In this document: positions 1 through 10,236 of the stretch, piece by piece
Layout of the letters: every line of letters starts with the position of its first letter
Position numbering within the stretch: the first letter of the stretch is position 1
Source of the DNA: Nostoc flagelliforme FACHB-838
GTDB lineage: Bacteria; Cyanobacteriota; Cyanobacteriia; Cyanobacteriales; Nostocaceae
Assembly: GCF_014698065.1 (NCBI RefSeq)
Contig: NZ_JACJSI010000024.1
Span: 1 to 64,000 of the forward strand
Length of the DNA stretch: 64,000 nt
Reading direction: 5' to 3'
Notes under the pieces: generated by a model
Database searches by the model: none
What the model saw: only the letters and a program-made list of their open reading frames with translations
What the model was told of the DNA's origin: nothing
Made by a program: the position numbers and the translations under genes

Positions 1-564
1 ACTAGGGCTAAGTTTCCGTCCAAGAAGCCAGTACATAAGGGGGCAGGAGTTAAATTGGAAACACTTACTTTTTCTGTAATCAATACTGCTTAGAGCTTAA
101 CCGAACCGTATTGGGGCATCTCTTGCCAAATGTTTCAGGATTTGTAATTCTACATCCATTGCCATACCTACCTGAAGAGAGTTTTTTCTTCTAATCCTTT
201 TATTTAGAATACCCGGAAAGTGACAGAAGAGGGATAATTGAGTTGCACTAAGATTGTACTGAGCCAGCGCGGTTAAAGCGAGGCTGTTCCAATTAATTTT
301 GCTCTTCATCAATTTCTGAACCAGATACTTATTTCAAAGAAAATAAATTTACATCATCCGATTAGCTTGGATCAGTGGAATTGCACATATATCTTCAGGA
401 AGATATTAAGGAAATATAGCTGATAAATAGCTAAAAAAAAGCAGACATTATTTAAAAACGCAGGCTGGCTTTAATTTAAGCGTTGTAACTCCTGTTTTTT
501 GGCGATAACATGAGAATAAGGTTATTTCAAGCTTCTCAAACCGCGTTTAGCGTCAGTTTTTTTT
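1..564. other. Gene-free stretch before remA-like gene
   Basis: I see no gene I can support here. A 71-codon minus-strand frame at 97-312 has no recognisable family, no clear ribosome binding site and no partner. The last 60 bases before the DUF370 gene are T-rich and probably hold its promoter and leader. Confidence 0.5.
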
Positions 565-831
565 ATGGACATTCAGTTAATCAACATCGGCTTTGGTAAC
601 ATCGTGTCTGCCAACCGAGTAGTTGCCATTGTCAGTCCAGAGTCTGCCCCGATTAAGCGGATTATTACCGATGCACGGGATAGAGGTCAGCTGATTGATG
701 CAACTTACGGTCGTCGGACTAGAGCTGTAATTATCACCGATTCCAGCCACGTAATTCTGTCAGCGATTCAGCCGGAAACGGTAGCAAATCGCTTTGTTAT
801 TTCTCGCGATCATCAAACTGTAGATAATTGA
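565..831 (+). CDS. remA: RemA/DUF370 family regulatory protein
   Basis: A complete 88-residue protein that matches the short DUF370 family from end to end ([12 protein letters not shown] start, basic GRRTRAVI segment near residues 50-57). In Bacillus, RemA is a DNA-binding regulator of biofilm matrix genes; the role in cyanobacteria is not established. It lies about 300 bases upstream of gmk on the same strand, an arrangement also common in other bacteria. No strong Shine-Dalgarno sequence precedes the ATG, only a T-rich run. The family call is firm; the function is inferred from homologues. Confidence 0.85.
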   Translation: MDIQLINIGFGNIVSANRVVAIVSPESAPIKRIITDARDRGQLIDATYGRRTRAVIITDSSHVILSAIQPETVANRFVISRDHQTVDN

Positions 832-1134
832 TTAGTACTCGACCAACCCAAAATTGCTAGGTGAAGTGAGGAGTAATTAGTGGAAAATTGGAAGTGGGGA
901 GTAGAAAAAAGTTTTTTCGTTTTGTCAAATTTTTGGATGCCTAGCAAAGTTGCTTTGGTGGACTACTAGCCATAGGTTAACAATCCCACTTCTATTTGCA
1001 CCGTATCGGCAGTACGATGTGAATTAGACAGGTTTTCTGTCGCCCTTGTTACAAAATCTTTAGTCACTAGTGGACTAGACCAAGAACACAAGACTAATGA
1101 ATAATATCTATTCATTGATTCACAGGTTGAAGGG

Positions 1135-1734
1135 ATGATGCCAGTTTTACCCATCCAGAGTAGTGCTACTACCGAAGAATGCTTACATTTAGGCAAGTTA
1201 GTTGTTTTAACTGGCCCCAGTGGGGTCGGTAAAGGCACTTTAATGCGATCGCTCCTAGAGCGTCATCCAGAACTTTATTATTCCGTATCCGTGACGACTC
1301 GTTCTCCCCGTCCAGGCGAGATTGATGGTAAAAGTTACTATTTTATTAGCGGCAGCAAGTTTGAACAATTAGTTGCTGAAGATGAGTTTTTAGAATGGGC
1401 AGAATTTGCTGGTAACTATTACGGCACACCTCGTGAAACTGTGCTTAACCAAATTAATTCTGGTAAGTTGGTAGTGCTGGAAATTGAATTAGAAGGGGCG
1501 AGACAAATTCGTGCTTCCTTCCCCAGCGCCCTCAGCGTTTTTATTTTACCGCCTTCTTTTGATGAATTGGAGAAACGAATACGCTCTCGTGCCCAAGACT
1601 CGGAAGAAGCGATCGCTCGCCGTCTAATCCGCGCCCACGAAGAAATTCAAGCCGCAGATGAGTTTGATATTCAAATCGTTAATGACGATTTTGAAACTGC
1701 TTTAAATGAGATTGAAGCGGTTTTGTTTAAATAA
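1135..1734 (+). CDS. gmk: Guanylate kinase
   Basis: Phosphorylates GMP to GDP with ATP in the cytoplasm. The 199-residue protein has the P-loop GPSGVGKG at residues 27-34, followed by the GMP-binding stretch TTRSPRPGE and the YGTPR and [10 protein letters not shown] segments typical of guanylate kinases. The N-terminal extension before the P-loop is about 20 residues longer than in the E. coli enzyme, so a start a little downstream is possible. It follows the DUF370 gene and converges on psaL, with a hairpin between them. Confidence 0.95.
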   Translation: MMPVLPIQSSATTEECLHLGKLVVLTGPSGVGKGTLMRSLLERHPELYYSVSVTTRSPRPGEIDGKSYYFISGSKFEQLVAEDEFLEWAEFAGNYYGTPRETVLNQINSGKLVVLEIELEGARQIRASFPSALSVFILPPSFDELEKRIRSRAQDSEEAIARRLIRAHEEIQAADEFDIQIVNDDFETALNEIEAVLFK

Positions 1735-1801
1735 GTTAGGAGTTAAGAGGTAGAAGTTATAAATTTAAACTTTTAACTCCTAACTCCTAACTCCTAACTC
1801 C
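1735..1801. terminator. Hairpin plus heptamer array between gmk and psaL
   Basis: GTTAGGAGTTAA at 1735-1746 is exactly complementary to TTAACTCCTAAC at 1773-1784, giving a 12-bp stem directly after the gmk stop. The right arm runs into four tandem TAACTCC heptamers (1774-1801). Because gmk and psaL converge here, it probably ends transcription from both sides. The heptamers are of the STRR type known from Nostocales. Confidence 0.6.
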
Positions 1802-1807
1802 TAGTAA

Positions 1808-2329
1808 TTAACCAAATAAGCCTTGAATTACTCCCAAATTACTAGTCAAAAAGTAAGCAACTACTGCACCACCAATACCACCAATTAAGAAAGAACTGGC
1901 AAAGTTGTTCCAGCTTTCATTGGAGTTAAAAGCATCTATTGGAGGGTTGGGTACAGTAACACTGGCAAGCGCTTTCGGAGGATTGCTATTCGCATAGAGG
2001 GATAATCCTGCCGTAAGAATAACAATCAAGCCAATGGCTGCCAATAACCCAGCTAAGTTTGCATTATCTGTATCCCTCAGTGGGCCCAATTTGGCAAAGG
2101 GGCCAAATATCCAGTAACCATGAGCCATACCAACTTCTAAAGCACGTCTGGCAGGAGTTATACCAGGACGATAAGCTGGCAAGTTATTAATGAACCACTT
2201 GCTCAAAGGAGAAGCATTAATTGGGGTTTCTAGATTACCCAGCTGTGGATCGCGAAATGCGGGAAAAACAACTTCACGATTTCTGGGATCGCTGGGGAGG
2301 TTTTTTGATGCATCTACTGATTGTGCCAT
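1808..2329 (-). CDS. psaL: Photosystem I reaction center subunit XI (PsaL)
   Basis: A thylakoid membrane subunit of photosystem I needed for trimer or tetramer formation. The 173 residues show the usual hydrophilic N-terminus, the LPAYRPGITPARRALEVGMA region, a membrane segment near residues 95-115 (AGLLAAIGLIVILTAGLSLY) and a C-terminal segment (FASSFLIGGIGGAVVAYFL). It sits downstream of psaF-psaJ on the same strand, 272 bases from psaJ, so it may have its own promoter. An ATG start follows a gene-free AT-rich leader. Confidence 0.97.
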   Translation of the reverse strand: MAQSVDASKNLPSDPRNREVVFPAFRDPQLGNLETPINASPLSKWFINNLPAYRPGITPARRALEVGMAHGYWIFGPFAKLGPLRDTDNANLAGLLAAIGLIVILTAGLSLYANSNPPKALASVTVPNPPIDAFNSNESWNNFASSFLIGGIGGAVVAYFLTSNLGVIQGLFG

Positions 2330-2601
2330 ATTTTATGTTTGCCTCTAAATTTAGAATGGTGGCATTTTTATATTAATAATAATTGTCGCTAAAGATGTTT
2401 TTTAGTTAGGAAGTTTAGAAAAATTAATTTAGCTTATTTTAAAGGTGTGAAACTCGCGATCTGTAAACAGTATCACGAGTTTCAAAAAACTATTTTTGCT
2501 ACTTATTTTGGTGATAATTCTGCCTAAATAAGCTGAATACATCAACTACACAATATTAAGCAAAAACAAGACATTCAACTGTGCTAAATCCAATTTTCCA
2601 C

Positions 2602-2751
2602 TTATGGCAGTGGGTGGAAAAGTAGGTCGGGGAAAAAGCGGTTGAATTCAATCAAGATACCGGCTGTGACGAACAGCCATAAAGTGGCTGCCACTGGCGC
2701 TGTAGTAATAAACTTAACCAAATAGGATGATTGGTTGTTATTGTCTGCCAT
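2602..2751 (-). CDS. psaJ: Photosystem I subunit IX (PsaJ)
   Basis: A 49-residue single-span membrane protein read from ATG at 2751 to TAA at 2602. It begins [14 protein letters not shown], has one hydrophobic span ([19 protein letters not shown]) and ends [15 protein letters not shown], the PsaJ signature. Its length is slightly above the usual 41-44 residues, the difference being at the N-terminus. It lies 39 bases downstream of psaF, the standard psaF-psaJ operon. PsaJ stabilises PsaF at the edge of photosystem I. Confidence 0.95.
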   Translation of the reverse strand: MADNNNQSSYLVKFITTAPVAATLWLFVTAGILIEFNRFFPDLLFHPLP

Positions 2752-2790
2752 GAATTTACTCTCCAAAACAAATGAATTCGTTAAGCTGAT

Positions 2791-3285
2791 TTAGCGTGGG
2801 GAAACAGGAATTTCTGTATCCTTGGCTGTTAATTTTCCAGAGAGAAACTCTTGGATAGCCGCTACTGGCCAAGTAAAGCCTGACGCTATTATGGGTAGTG
2901 CCAAACCAAGATCGATTTGGATTTCTTTTTGTTCAGTGTTCGGCTCTTTTTTGACCGCTTGCAGGTAGGCACGACCTACCCAGCCAATCCAACCAGCAAT
3001 ATATAGAAACAGAATGCTAGGGATCAAAAAGTCACCAGCATAATCTAGACGACCATCAACAATCAAGTGGGGATAACCTTCAGGGCCGCACAGTTCTTGA
3101 GAATAACGCTCAAACCGCTTTCTCCCAGATTCGGGATCAGCAGTGGTATTACGGGCATTAGCTGCTAGCTGTTGAAAAGCGGGATTGTCTCTACACGGTG
3201 TCAAATTAGCCCCTAAAGCTTGTGCTGGGGGGGCAAAATTGAACCAAAGACAGATCGCTAACATCAAAGCAAACAATCGTGGCAT
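2791..3285 (-). CDS. psaF: Photosystem I subunit III (PsaF)
   Basis: A lumenal/membrane subunit of photosystem I that in some lineages docks plastocyanin or cytochrome c6. The open frame extends 90 codons further upstream, but the real start is the ATG at 3285. That start has a good ribosome binding site (AAAGGAAAC) and gives the expected 164 residues: signal peptide [15 protein letters not shown] to APPAQA (cleavage near residue 23), the mature [10 protein letters not shown] start, and the [12 protein letters not shown] region. It leads the psaF-psaJ unit and is divergent from tsaD, with 282 bases between starts. Confidence 0.97.
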   Translation of the reverse strand: MPRLFALMLAICLWFNFAPPAQALGANLTPCRDNPAFQQLAANARNTTADPESGRKRFERYSQELCGPEGYPHLIVDGRLDYAGDFLIPSILFLYIAGWIGWVGRAYLQAVKKEPNTEQKEIQIDLGLALPIIASGFTWPVAAIQEFLSGKLTAKDTEIPVSPR

Positions 3286-3567
3286 AGAGTTGTTTCCTTT
3301 TATTACAAAACAAAAAGTTCTTTGTACAAAACGAAGCGGCTTGTACAGTTTGTTTATTTGCATAACTAGGAAGTCATCATACTCTTGGGTGGGAACCGAG
3401 TAAAGTTTAAGTAAATAAAAGTTAAAGCTTCTCAACCAAAATAGAGTGTTGAATGCCCAAAAAGAAGTGGAAAGTATAAGAATTGTTGTTGTAGGGTAGT
3501 AAAGAAGCAAAATTTTCTCTTTATTTCTCAGGACTTTAGACTCAGCACCCAGCAATTATTACTCTTA

Positions 3568-4617
3568 ATGGCAACCGTTTTAGCAATAGAAACCAGCTGT
3601 GATGAAACTGCCGTCGCAATTGTTAAGAATCGTAAAGTTTGCAGCAGTATTGTAGCGTCGCAAATTCTAGTCCATCAGCAATATGGTGGGGTAGTGCCAG
3701 AAGTAGCGTCTCGCCAGCACTTAGAAATAATCAATGAAGCGATCGCACAGGCCTTAGAGCAAGCCGAACTAGACTGGGGAAAAATTGACGCAATTGCCGC
3801 CACTTGTGCCCCTGGACTTGTAGGAGCGCTTTTGGTAGGTTTAACTGCTGCCAAAACCTTGGCAATGGTACACAACAAGCCATTTTTGGGAGTTCATCAC
3901 CTCGAAGGTCACATTTACGCAACTTACTTGAGCGAATCAACTTTAAATCCCCCTTTCCTTAGCTTACTGGTTTCAGGCGGACATACAAGCTTGATTTATG
4001 TCAAAGATTGTGGTAATTACGAAACCTTGGGACAAACTCGTGATGATGCTGCAGGTGAAGCTTTTGATAAAGTGGCGCGATTGTTAAAGCTCGGTTATCC
4101 CGGTGGTCCAGTGATTGACAAATTGGCACAAGAAGGGAATCCTCAAGCCTTTGCTTTACCAGAAGGAAGAGTTTCTTTACCCGGCGGGGGGTTTCATCGT
4201 TATGATGCAAGTTTTAGTGGGTTAAAAACGGCTGTATTGCGTTTAGTGCAGCAGTTAGAGAAAGATAATGGACAATTGCCAGTGGCAGATATCGCAGCGA
4301 GTTTTCAAGATACTGTAGCGCGATCGCTGACCAAAAGAGCGATCGCCTGTGCCCTTGACTATGGTCTAGACACAATTGCCATTGGTGGCGGCGTAGCAGC
4401 TAATAGCGGGTTGAGAAAAAACCTCCAAGCCGCCGCCGCTAAACATAACCTACGCGTTCTATTCCCACCCTTAAAATTCTGTACCGATAACGCCGCCATG
4501 ATTGGCTGCGCCGCCGCTGACCATCTATCCCGTGGTCATACATCCCCCCTCACGCTAGGCGTTGAGTCTAGGTTAGGGCTTACCCAGGTGATGAAGTTGT
4601 ATCAACCTGTTGAGTAG
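3568..4617 (+). CDS. tsaD: tRNA N6-adenosine threonylcarbamoyltransferase (TsaD)
   Basis: Transfers the threonylcarbamoyl group to A37 of ANN-decoding tRNAs (t6A), acting with TsaB and TsaE. The 349 residues show the ASKHA ATPase fold, the metal-binding HLEGH motif at residues 111-115, the VSGGHTSL segment and the C-terminal [11 protein letters not shown] and FCTDNAAM motifs. Full length for the family. TsaC and TsaB are encoded elsewhere in this window (10237 and 45496). Placement head-to-head with psaF is familiar from cyanobacteria. Confidence 0.97.
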   Translation: MATVLAIETSCDETAVAIVKNRKVCSSIVASQILVHQQYGGVVPEVASRQHLEIINEAIAQALEQAELDWGKIDAIAATCAPGLVGALLVGLTAAKTLAMVHNKPFLGVHHLEGHIYATYLSESTLNPPFLSLLVSGGHTSLIYVKDCGNYETLGQTRDDAAGEAFDKVARLLKLGYPGGPVIDKLAQEGNPQAFALPEGRVSLPGGGFHRYDASFSGLKTAVLRLVQQLEKDNGQLPVADIAASFQDTVARSLTKRAIACALDYGLDTIAIGGGVAANSGLRKNLQAAAAKHNLRVLFPPLKFCTDNAAMIGCAAADHLSRGHTSPLTLGVESRLGLTQVMKLYQPVE

Positions 4618-4638
4618 TCATTTGTCATTTGTCATTTG
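4618..4638. repeat. Three tandem TCATTTG heptamers
   Basis: Three perfect copies of TCATTTG directly after the tsaD stop, in the gap where tsaD and the next gene converge. This is the short tandemly repeated repetitive (STRR) type of Nostocales genomes. Confidence 0.7.
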
Positions 4639-4665
4639 TAACTACCAATTCCCAATTTCGAATAA

Positions 4666-5577
4666 CTATTGACTTTTGACTATCGCCCTGATGTGATCGG
4701 CGACTGCATCCGGCTGTTCCAACATAGCCAGGTGTCCGCAATTGGGAATTTCTAGAACATTGTCACCACAATATTGGAACAGTCTGTGAAAGCTGGCTAA
4801 ATGGCGTACATATTTGGGTTCCATAACCTTGTCTTGGGCACCAGCCAAAAAATAAACTGGCTGCTTTAGTTGGGATACTAGCTCAGGTAAACGATTGATT
4901 TCTTCTTCCGTTGTGGAGTCTAACAGAGTTCCTAGAGCCGCTTCTGGGTCAGCCACAACGAAATCTATTACCCGTTGACGTGCCCAATAGCGATCTAAAG
5001 GACGAGCCACACTAGCTCTGGTAAACAGCAAATCAATCAAAGGCACTTGGGACAGCCAACGGGGACGGACTTGCAAAAATTTTTGACCCGCCGAGCGAAA
5101 CTGCTCAAAGGATTCTTTTAGATAAATACCACCACCAGCGTTGATACAGATCACTCCTCTAACACATTCAGGTATTTGATCTGCTCCCCAAAGAGCGATC
5201 GTTCCACCCAAGGAGTGACCAATTAGCCAAGCACTGGTAATGTTGAGCTGTTTGAGAAGAGCTGCTAAATCCTGAGCATAAGCAGCAGGAGTATATAGAG
5301 ACTCGAAAGGTGAGCCAACCACACTACTGGAGATGGGTGTTAAGCTCAAAGACGTTTGTGCCCGGCTAAAATCGGTTTTTGCCTGGGACTGGGATTCACC
5401 AAAACCCCGCAAATCATAGGAAAGGCACTGCAAATCATCTGATAGGCGGGAAATCACAGGTTGCCAATATCCACGGCTATTGAGCCAACCGTGGATAAAT
5501 ACTAAAGCATAGGGGCAGGAAGTGGGAGCCGTTAGCTCGTATGCGTGTGGAACGCCCAAGATTTCGATAGTTGCCAT
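4666..5577 (-). CDS. Alpha/beta-fold hydrolase
   Basis: A 303-residue protein with the alpha/beta hydrolase layout: oxyanion HGW at residues 29-31, DLRGFGES strand end at 55-62, nucleophile elbow GHSLGG with Ser122, an acid in AGAQDKV and the catalytic His in NCGHLAML near the C-terminus. All triad members are present, so it should be an active esterase or similar enzyme. The substrate cannot be read from sequence. It has no signal peptide and stands alone, converging on tsaD. Confidence 0.85.
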   Translation of the reverse strand: MATIEILGVPHAYELTAPTSCPYALVFIHGWLNSRGYWQPVISRLSDDLQCLSYDLRGFGESQSQAKTDFSRAQTSLSLTPISSSVVGSPFESLYTPAAYAQDLAALLKQLNITSAWLIGHSLGGTIALWGADQIPECVRGVICINAGGGIYLKESFEQFRSAGQKFLQVRPRWLSQVPLIDLLFTRASVARPLDRYWARQRVIDFVVADPEAALGTLLDSTTEEEINRLPELVSQLKQPVYFLAGAQDKVMEPKYVRHLASFHRLFQYCGDNVLEIPNCGHLAMLEQPDAVADHIRAIVKSQ

Positions 5578-5641
5578 ACTTATATCGTACCCTTAACGGC
5601 GGGTGCGACTAAATACAAAGTGGGAAGAGTTAGAAATTAGA

Positions 5642-5696
5642 AGTGAGCAGTTATTAATTTTTAATTACGAATTATTTAACTCATAACTCCTCACTT
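5642..5696. terminator. Hairpin downstream of the ACT-domain gene
   Basis: GTGAGCAGTTAT (5643-5654) pairs with ATAACTCCTCAC (5683-5694) with one mismatch, flanked by extra A/T pairs. It lies a few bases past the stop codon of the minus-strand gene ending at 5700. The loop is AT-rich; a T run follows on the plus strand. Confidence 0.45.
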
Positions 5697-5699
5697 TTT

Positions 5700-6419
5700 T
5701 CACTTACCCAGCAACCTCTGTCGCACTCCTTCAGCAATTTTGTGACCCAGATATTTAGGAATGAGGCTTTCATTCGGCCCCAACAAGTAGAGGATTAGCC
5801 GTGTACGTCCGCGCCAAACCAGTAAATTGGCATTGACTACCAGCAGGTCTTCCTGCCAGATGGCGTACATCACTTTGTAAAATAATCCTGGTTGATTATC
5901 GGCTTCAATCACTAAGGCAGGAAGATGAAACACTGGATCGACATAGAACTCAGTTTGTACCTGCTCTAAGCCAGTGTCAAGATTGAACTCTACTGCTAAC
6001 ATCTCTTCTACCTCAAACCGACCTCCTAAAGCCTCGCGGATGGCACGACAGACATTTTCTGCGGTTTTATCGGTCAAGGCTTTACTACCACGAGACACCA
6101 ACAGTTTGATAAAAACTAACATTGGTGGACGGATCTGACCGTATAGACTTAAACCGTGGATAGTCAACCCATAAGCTGCTAATACACCAAAAATATCGCT
6201 GAGGAGAAAAGACTGGTTGCGGTAAGCAAAATGCAGGGCACTTTTGCTACCTTCCGGTTTCAGCTCAATAACAGCGCGTCTAGTTTTATAGAGACGGTAG
6301 GCTAGCCGCAAATTTTGCAGTTGAATTTCACTACTGACAAATTGCTCATAAAACTGGGGAAACGCTCGGTTAAAGCGCTTTAGGAGTTCCAGTGTCGAAG
6401 ATTTTAAACCAGAAGCCAT
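5700..6419 (-). CDS. ACT-domain-like protein of unknown role
   Basis: A 239-residue soluble protein. Two segments resemble ACT regulatory domains: residues about 65-115 (FAYRNQSFLLSDIFGVLAAYGLTIHG) and about 168-215 (LVIEADNQPGLFYKVMYAIWQ). The second carries the DNxPGLFYKV pattern seen in GlnD-type ACT repeats. No catalytic domain is visible, so it may be a small-molecule-binding regulator. I recognise it as a conserved cyanobacterial hypothetical protein and cannot assign a ligand. It is monocistronic, with a 490-base gap upstream. Confidence 0.65.
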   Translation of the reverse strand: MASGLKSSTLELLKRFNRAFPQFYEQFVSSEIQLQNLRLAYRLYKTRRAVIELKPEGSKSALHFAYRNQSFLLSDIFGVLAAYGLTIHGLSLYGQIRPPMLVFIKLLVSRGSKALTDKTAENVCRAIREALGGRFEVEEMLAVEFNLDTGLEQVQTEFYVDPVFHLPALVIEADNQPGLFYKVMYAIWQEDLLVVNANLLVWRGRTRLILYLLGPNESLIPKYLGHKIAEGVRQRLLGK

Positions 6420-7461
<1,042 letters not shown>

Positions 7462-7540
7462 CTCTCAATTCAAATAAAACCCGATTCGCACAATAAAATT
7501 AGGTATAGTAGTACAAATCTATTATTCTGATTTGGTTTGA

Positions 7541-7604
7541 CAAGGTTCAGCCGACGAACAAGCAAGTACATCTCTTGTAAAACTAAGTCGGCAGAAAAAC
7601 CTTG
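7541..7604 (+). ncRNA. Candidate structured RNA upstream of tRNA-Pro
   Basis: Three nested complementary pairs occur in order: CAAGGTT (7541-7547) with AACCTTG (7598-7604), GCCGAC (7550-7555) with GTCGGC (7587-7592), and ACAAG (7558-7562) with CTTGT (7574-7578). They form an 18-bp interrupted helix with two small internal loops. A possible -10 box (TATAGT, near 7504) lies upstream. I match it to no known RNA family; it could also be a processing or terminator structure after the GNAT gene. Confidence 0.35.
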
Positions 7605-7763
7605 GTTCAGTGTAAGGATGTAATCTAGCTCGTCTTTACAGAATATCTAAAGATATTAGGCATCAGCAGTGTTATGTGATATAGTTAATTTAACGCTTTT
7701 GTAGAAGCGCGATTGCTTTGATGGCAAGTTAAAAAACAAACCAAAAAAGCAGATATATGTAAC

Positions 7764-7837
7764 CGGGATGTAGCGCAGCTTGGTAGCGCGCCTGCTTTGG
7801 GAGCAGGATGCCGCAGGTTCAAATCCTGTCATCCCGA
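7764..7837 (+). tRNA. tRNA-Pro (anticodon UGG)
   Basis: A 74-nt cloverleaf. Acceptor arms CGGGATG (7764-7770) and CATCCCG (7830-7836) pair fully, with discriminator A at 7837. The anticodon stem CCTGC/GCAGG encloses TTTGGGA, giving anticodon TGG at 7798-7800, and the T arm carries GGTTCAAATCC. No CCA is encoded, as usual in cyanobacteria; the CCA-adding enzyme is encoded at 46852. Confidence 0.97.
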
Positions 7838-7892
7838 TTTAATTAATAAAAGTTAAAAGTTAAGGCAAATTAGCTAAAGCTTTTTGCTAAGA

Positions 7893-7916
7893 TGTGCAAC
7901 TAAATTGCACATTTTT
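7893..7916 (+). terminator. Rho-independent terminator after tRNA-Pro
   Basis: TGTGCAA (7893-7899), a five-base loop, TTGCACA (7905-7911) and then five T residues. It lies 56 bases past the tRNA and fits an intrinsic terminator. Confidence 0.7.
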
Positions 7917-8447
7917 ACGGACAATACTAATTAGTTAGGCTATTCTAATGTTGGATTGGCTTTTAAAGCCTAGTATGCAAATTTCCTCCTTAAGTAGTCA
8001 GATAATTGTGACACTTAGCTTTGCATAAATTTGCGAAAATATTAAACTAATTGCAGATGGAACGATTAATTAAGTAATCGTGTCACTCAATATTAGAAAA
8101 AGCCGATAAAATGGCATCTATAACATCTCCAAAATTCCAGAAAAGGACAAAGTTTTCACTGCTTGAGAAGACATATAATAGGCATCTACGACATTTGGCG
8201 GTGAATAACGAAACGAAACTGAGCAAAACACAACTTTAGTACAGTCAATTTCTAAAACCGATACCATAGCAACTCTAAATAACTGGGGAATATTGGATTT
8301 TGACCGTTGACGCTTAACACTCAACCTCAACGCGCATAATGAATTTTTCGCAACTGAAATAGATTGCTATATAACTAAAGCTAGTTGGTGCTGTGCAAAT
8401 CCAACCACTTGTTTGATTTAATTGGACTATTGATGCGAGGAGCAGTC
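7917..8447. other. Gene-free region upstream of the Tic22-like gene
   Basis: AT-rich, with no frame I can support; a 70-codon minus-strand frame at 8118-8330 has no recognisable features. The final 100 bases carry the leader of the Tic22-like gene. Confidence 0.5.
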
Positions 8448-9266
8448 ATGAAATCATTTATTCGCTTGGGCGCAACATTGGGTATAGCTGGCAGTGTATT
8501 TTTCACGGGGCTTTCAGGAATAGGCAATCTACCAGGAATAGGTAATCTAGAGGCGATCGCTTTGCCACAAGATCAGGTAGTGAAAAAGCTCCAAGAAGTA
8601 CCTGTATTCACGCTCACCAATCCTAAAGGCGAATTCGTAGTTCTTTCGAGGAACAACGCATCGAAGACGATCTCGCAAGTTGGATTTTTTATTAGCAAGC
8701 AAGATGCTCAAAAATTCCTTGACAATCGGCTCAAGAAAGAAAATCCCCAGTTGGCAGGCACCCTACAGGTTAGACCTTTGTCCCTGGCAGACTACTATAA
8801 AATAGTACAAGAAAGCAAAAAGAAACCAGATTCTGTGATTTATACTTTAGTACCGACGCAGCAACAGGTAGCATCGGCAACTAGTATGATGAATCAGAAT
8901 GGTAAAAAAGGGGAGCAATTTAATGGTATTCCCTTATTTGTACCCAAATTTAAGAAAGATAATAGCTATTTGACGATTCCTGTCCCCAACGGCAAAGAAC
9001 GGTATATCCCTTTCTTTTTTGAGAAAGAGCAAGCAACGGCTCTGTTAGAGGAATTCAAAAAAGCCGTGCCAAAGGAAGCAGCCAACACTGAAATTCAGGT
9101 GGTGGATTTGTACGGTGTTATGGAGGCTCTCAATAGCAGTACCGACCCTAGTATAAATAAAATTGTTCTCTACCCGTCGCGGGAGTCAATCAATTTTATT
9201 CGTTCGCTTGCACCGAATCAATCACCAGCTGCCAAGCCTGCTGCTGCACCCGCTCCGAAAAAATAA
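8448..9266 (+). CDS. Tic22-like periplasmic protein
   Basis: A 272-residue Tic22-family protein. In cyanobacteria Tic22 is a periplasmic or thylakoid-lumen chaperone-like factor linked to outer membrane biogenesis; in chloroplasts it works in protein import. The start chosen is the ATG at 8448 with ribosome binding site GAGGAG seven bases upstream, which puts a signal peptide (MKSFIRLGATLGIAGSVFF) at the N-terminus; an in-frame start at 8385 is less likely. The core VPVFTLTNPKGEFVVL and the repeated VPVNGKER/FFFEKEQA pattern are visible. The tail is Ala/Pro-rich. prmC follows after 25 bases. Confidence 0.85.
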   Translation: MKSFIRLGATLGIAGSVFFTGLSGIGNLPGIGNLEAIALPQDQVVKKLQEVPVFTLTNPKGEFVVLSRNNASKTISQVGFFISKQDAQKFLDNRLKKENPQLAGTLQVRPLSLADYYKIVQESKKKPDSVIYTLVPTQQQVASATSMMNQNGKKGEQFNGIPLFVPKFKKDNSYLTIPVPNGKERYIPFFFEKEQATALLEEFKKAVPKEAANTEIQVVDLYGVMEALNSSTDPSINKIVLYPSRESINFIRSLAPNQSPAAKPAAAPAPKK

Positions 9267-9291
9267 CGGTTATGCACTCCAAGGTTGAGGC

Positions 9292-10179
9292 ATGGGGGAG
9301 AAACATCTGATATCTGGTTTACAACTTTGGCAATGGCGAAATGCAGCTATCCAAGCAGCGATCGCCACTGATGTCCCCCCAATGGAAGTAGATTGGCTGC
9401 TGCTCGAAATTGCTGGGTTAGACAGGTTGGCACTGCGTTTGCAGTCTTTTAAAAACTGGCCGCAAATTCAGCTGCAATTGCCTCTAGAAGAGTTAGAGCA
9501 TCTGTGGCAGAGGCGATTAAATGATCGTTTACCAGTGCAGTATATTGCCGGAGTTACACCTTGGCATAACTTTCAAATTGCAGTGTCAAATGCGGTTTTG
9601 ATTCCCAGACCAGAGACAGAATGCTTAATTGATTTAGCTTTAGCATCTACTAGTAATGCTTCAGGACACTGGGCAGATTTAGGCACTGGTAGTGGGGCGA
9701 TCGCATTGGGATTAGCAGATGTCTTGCCAAAAGCAACAATTCATGCTGTTGATTACAGTTTAGAAGCTCTAGCGATCGCCCAAGCCAACGCCGATAATTT
9801 GGGTTTTGCTGACCGGATTAAATTTTATCAAGGTTCCTGGTGGGAGCCACTAACATTTCTCAAAGGTCAATTCAGTGGTATGGTGTCGAATCCCCCTTAC
9901 ATACCCACCAGTACCTTACCTACCCTGCAACCAGAAGTAGTTAACCATGAACCACATTTAGCTTTGGATGGTGGCGCTGATGGCTTAGATTGCATTCGCC
10001 ATTTGATAGAAATTTCCCCTAGTTATTTGCAACCGGATGGCGTGTGGCTGATTGAGATGATGGCAGGGCAGGCGGATGCAGTACGAGAACTTTTGCAAAA
10101 TCAAGGTAGCTATTGTAAGATTCAAATTCACGCTGATTTAGCTGGAATTGAACGTTTTGCCCTTGCCTACAAAAGTTAG
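9292..10179 (+). CDS. prmC: Peptide chain release factor N5-glutamine methyltransferase
   Basis: Methylates the GGQ glutamine of release factors 1 and 2 using S-adenosylmethionine. The 295 residues match PrmC/HemK: the N-terminal helical domain, VLIPRPETE near residue 105, the SAM-binding motif DLGTGSGAIAL, and the catalytic NPPY at residues 200-203. The start lies 25 bases after the Tic22-like gene and tsaC follows 57 bases later, so the three may be co-transcribed. Confidence 0.95.
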   Translation: MGEKHLISGLQLWQWRNAAIQAAIATDVPPMEVDWLLLEIAGLDRLALRLQSFKNWPQIQLQLPLEELEHLWQRRLNDRLPVQYIAGVTPWHNFQIAVSNAVLIPRPETECLIDLALASTSNASGHWADLGTGSGAIALGLADVLPKATIHAVDYSLEALAIAQANADNLGFADRIKFYQGSWWEPLTFLKGQFSGMVSNPPYIPTSTLPTLQPEVVNHEPHLALDGGADGLDCIRHLIEISPSYLQPDGVWLIEMMAGQADAVRELLQNQGSYCKIQIHADLAGIERFALAYKS

Positions 10180-10236
10180 AAAATAGGGCATGGGGCATAG
10201 AAAAAGGAAATATGCCCCATACCCAAACCTATAAAA

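Noticed and set aside
97-312. 71-codon minus-strand frame before the remA-like gene
   Set aside because: No recognisable family, ribosome binding site or neighbour; composition is like spacer.
8118-8330. 70-codon minus-strand frame upstream of Tic22
   Set aside because: No protein features; lies in AT-rich leader sequence.
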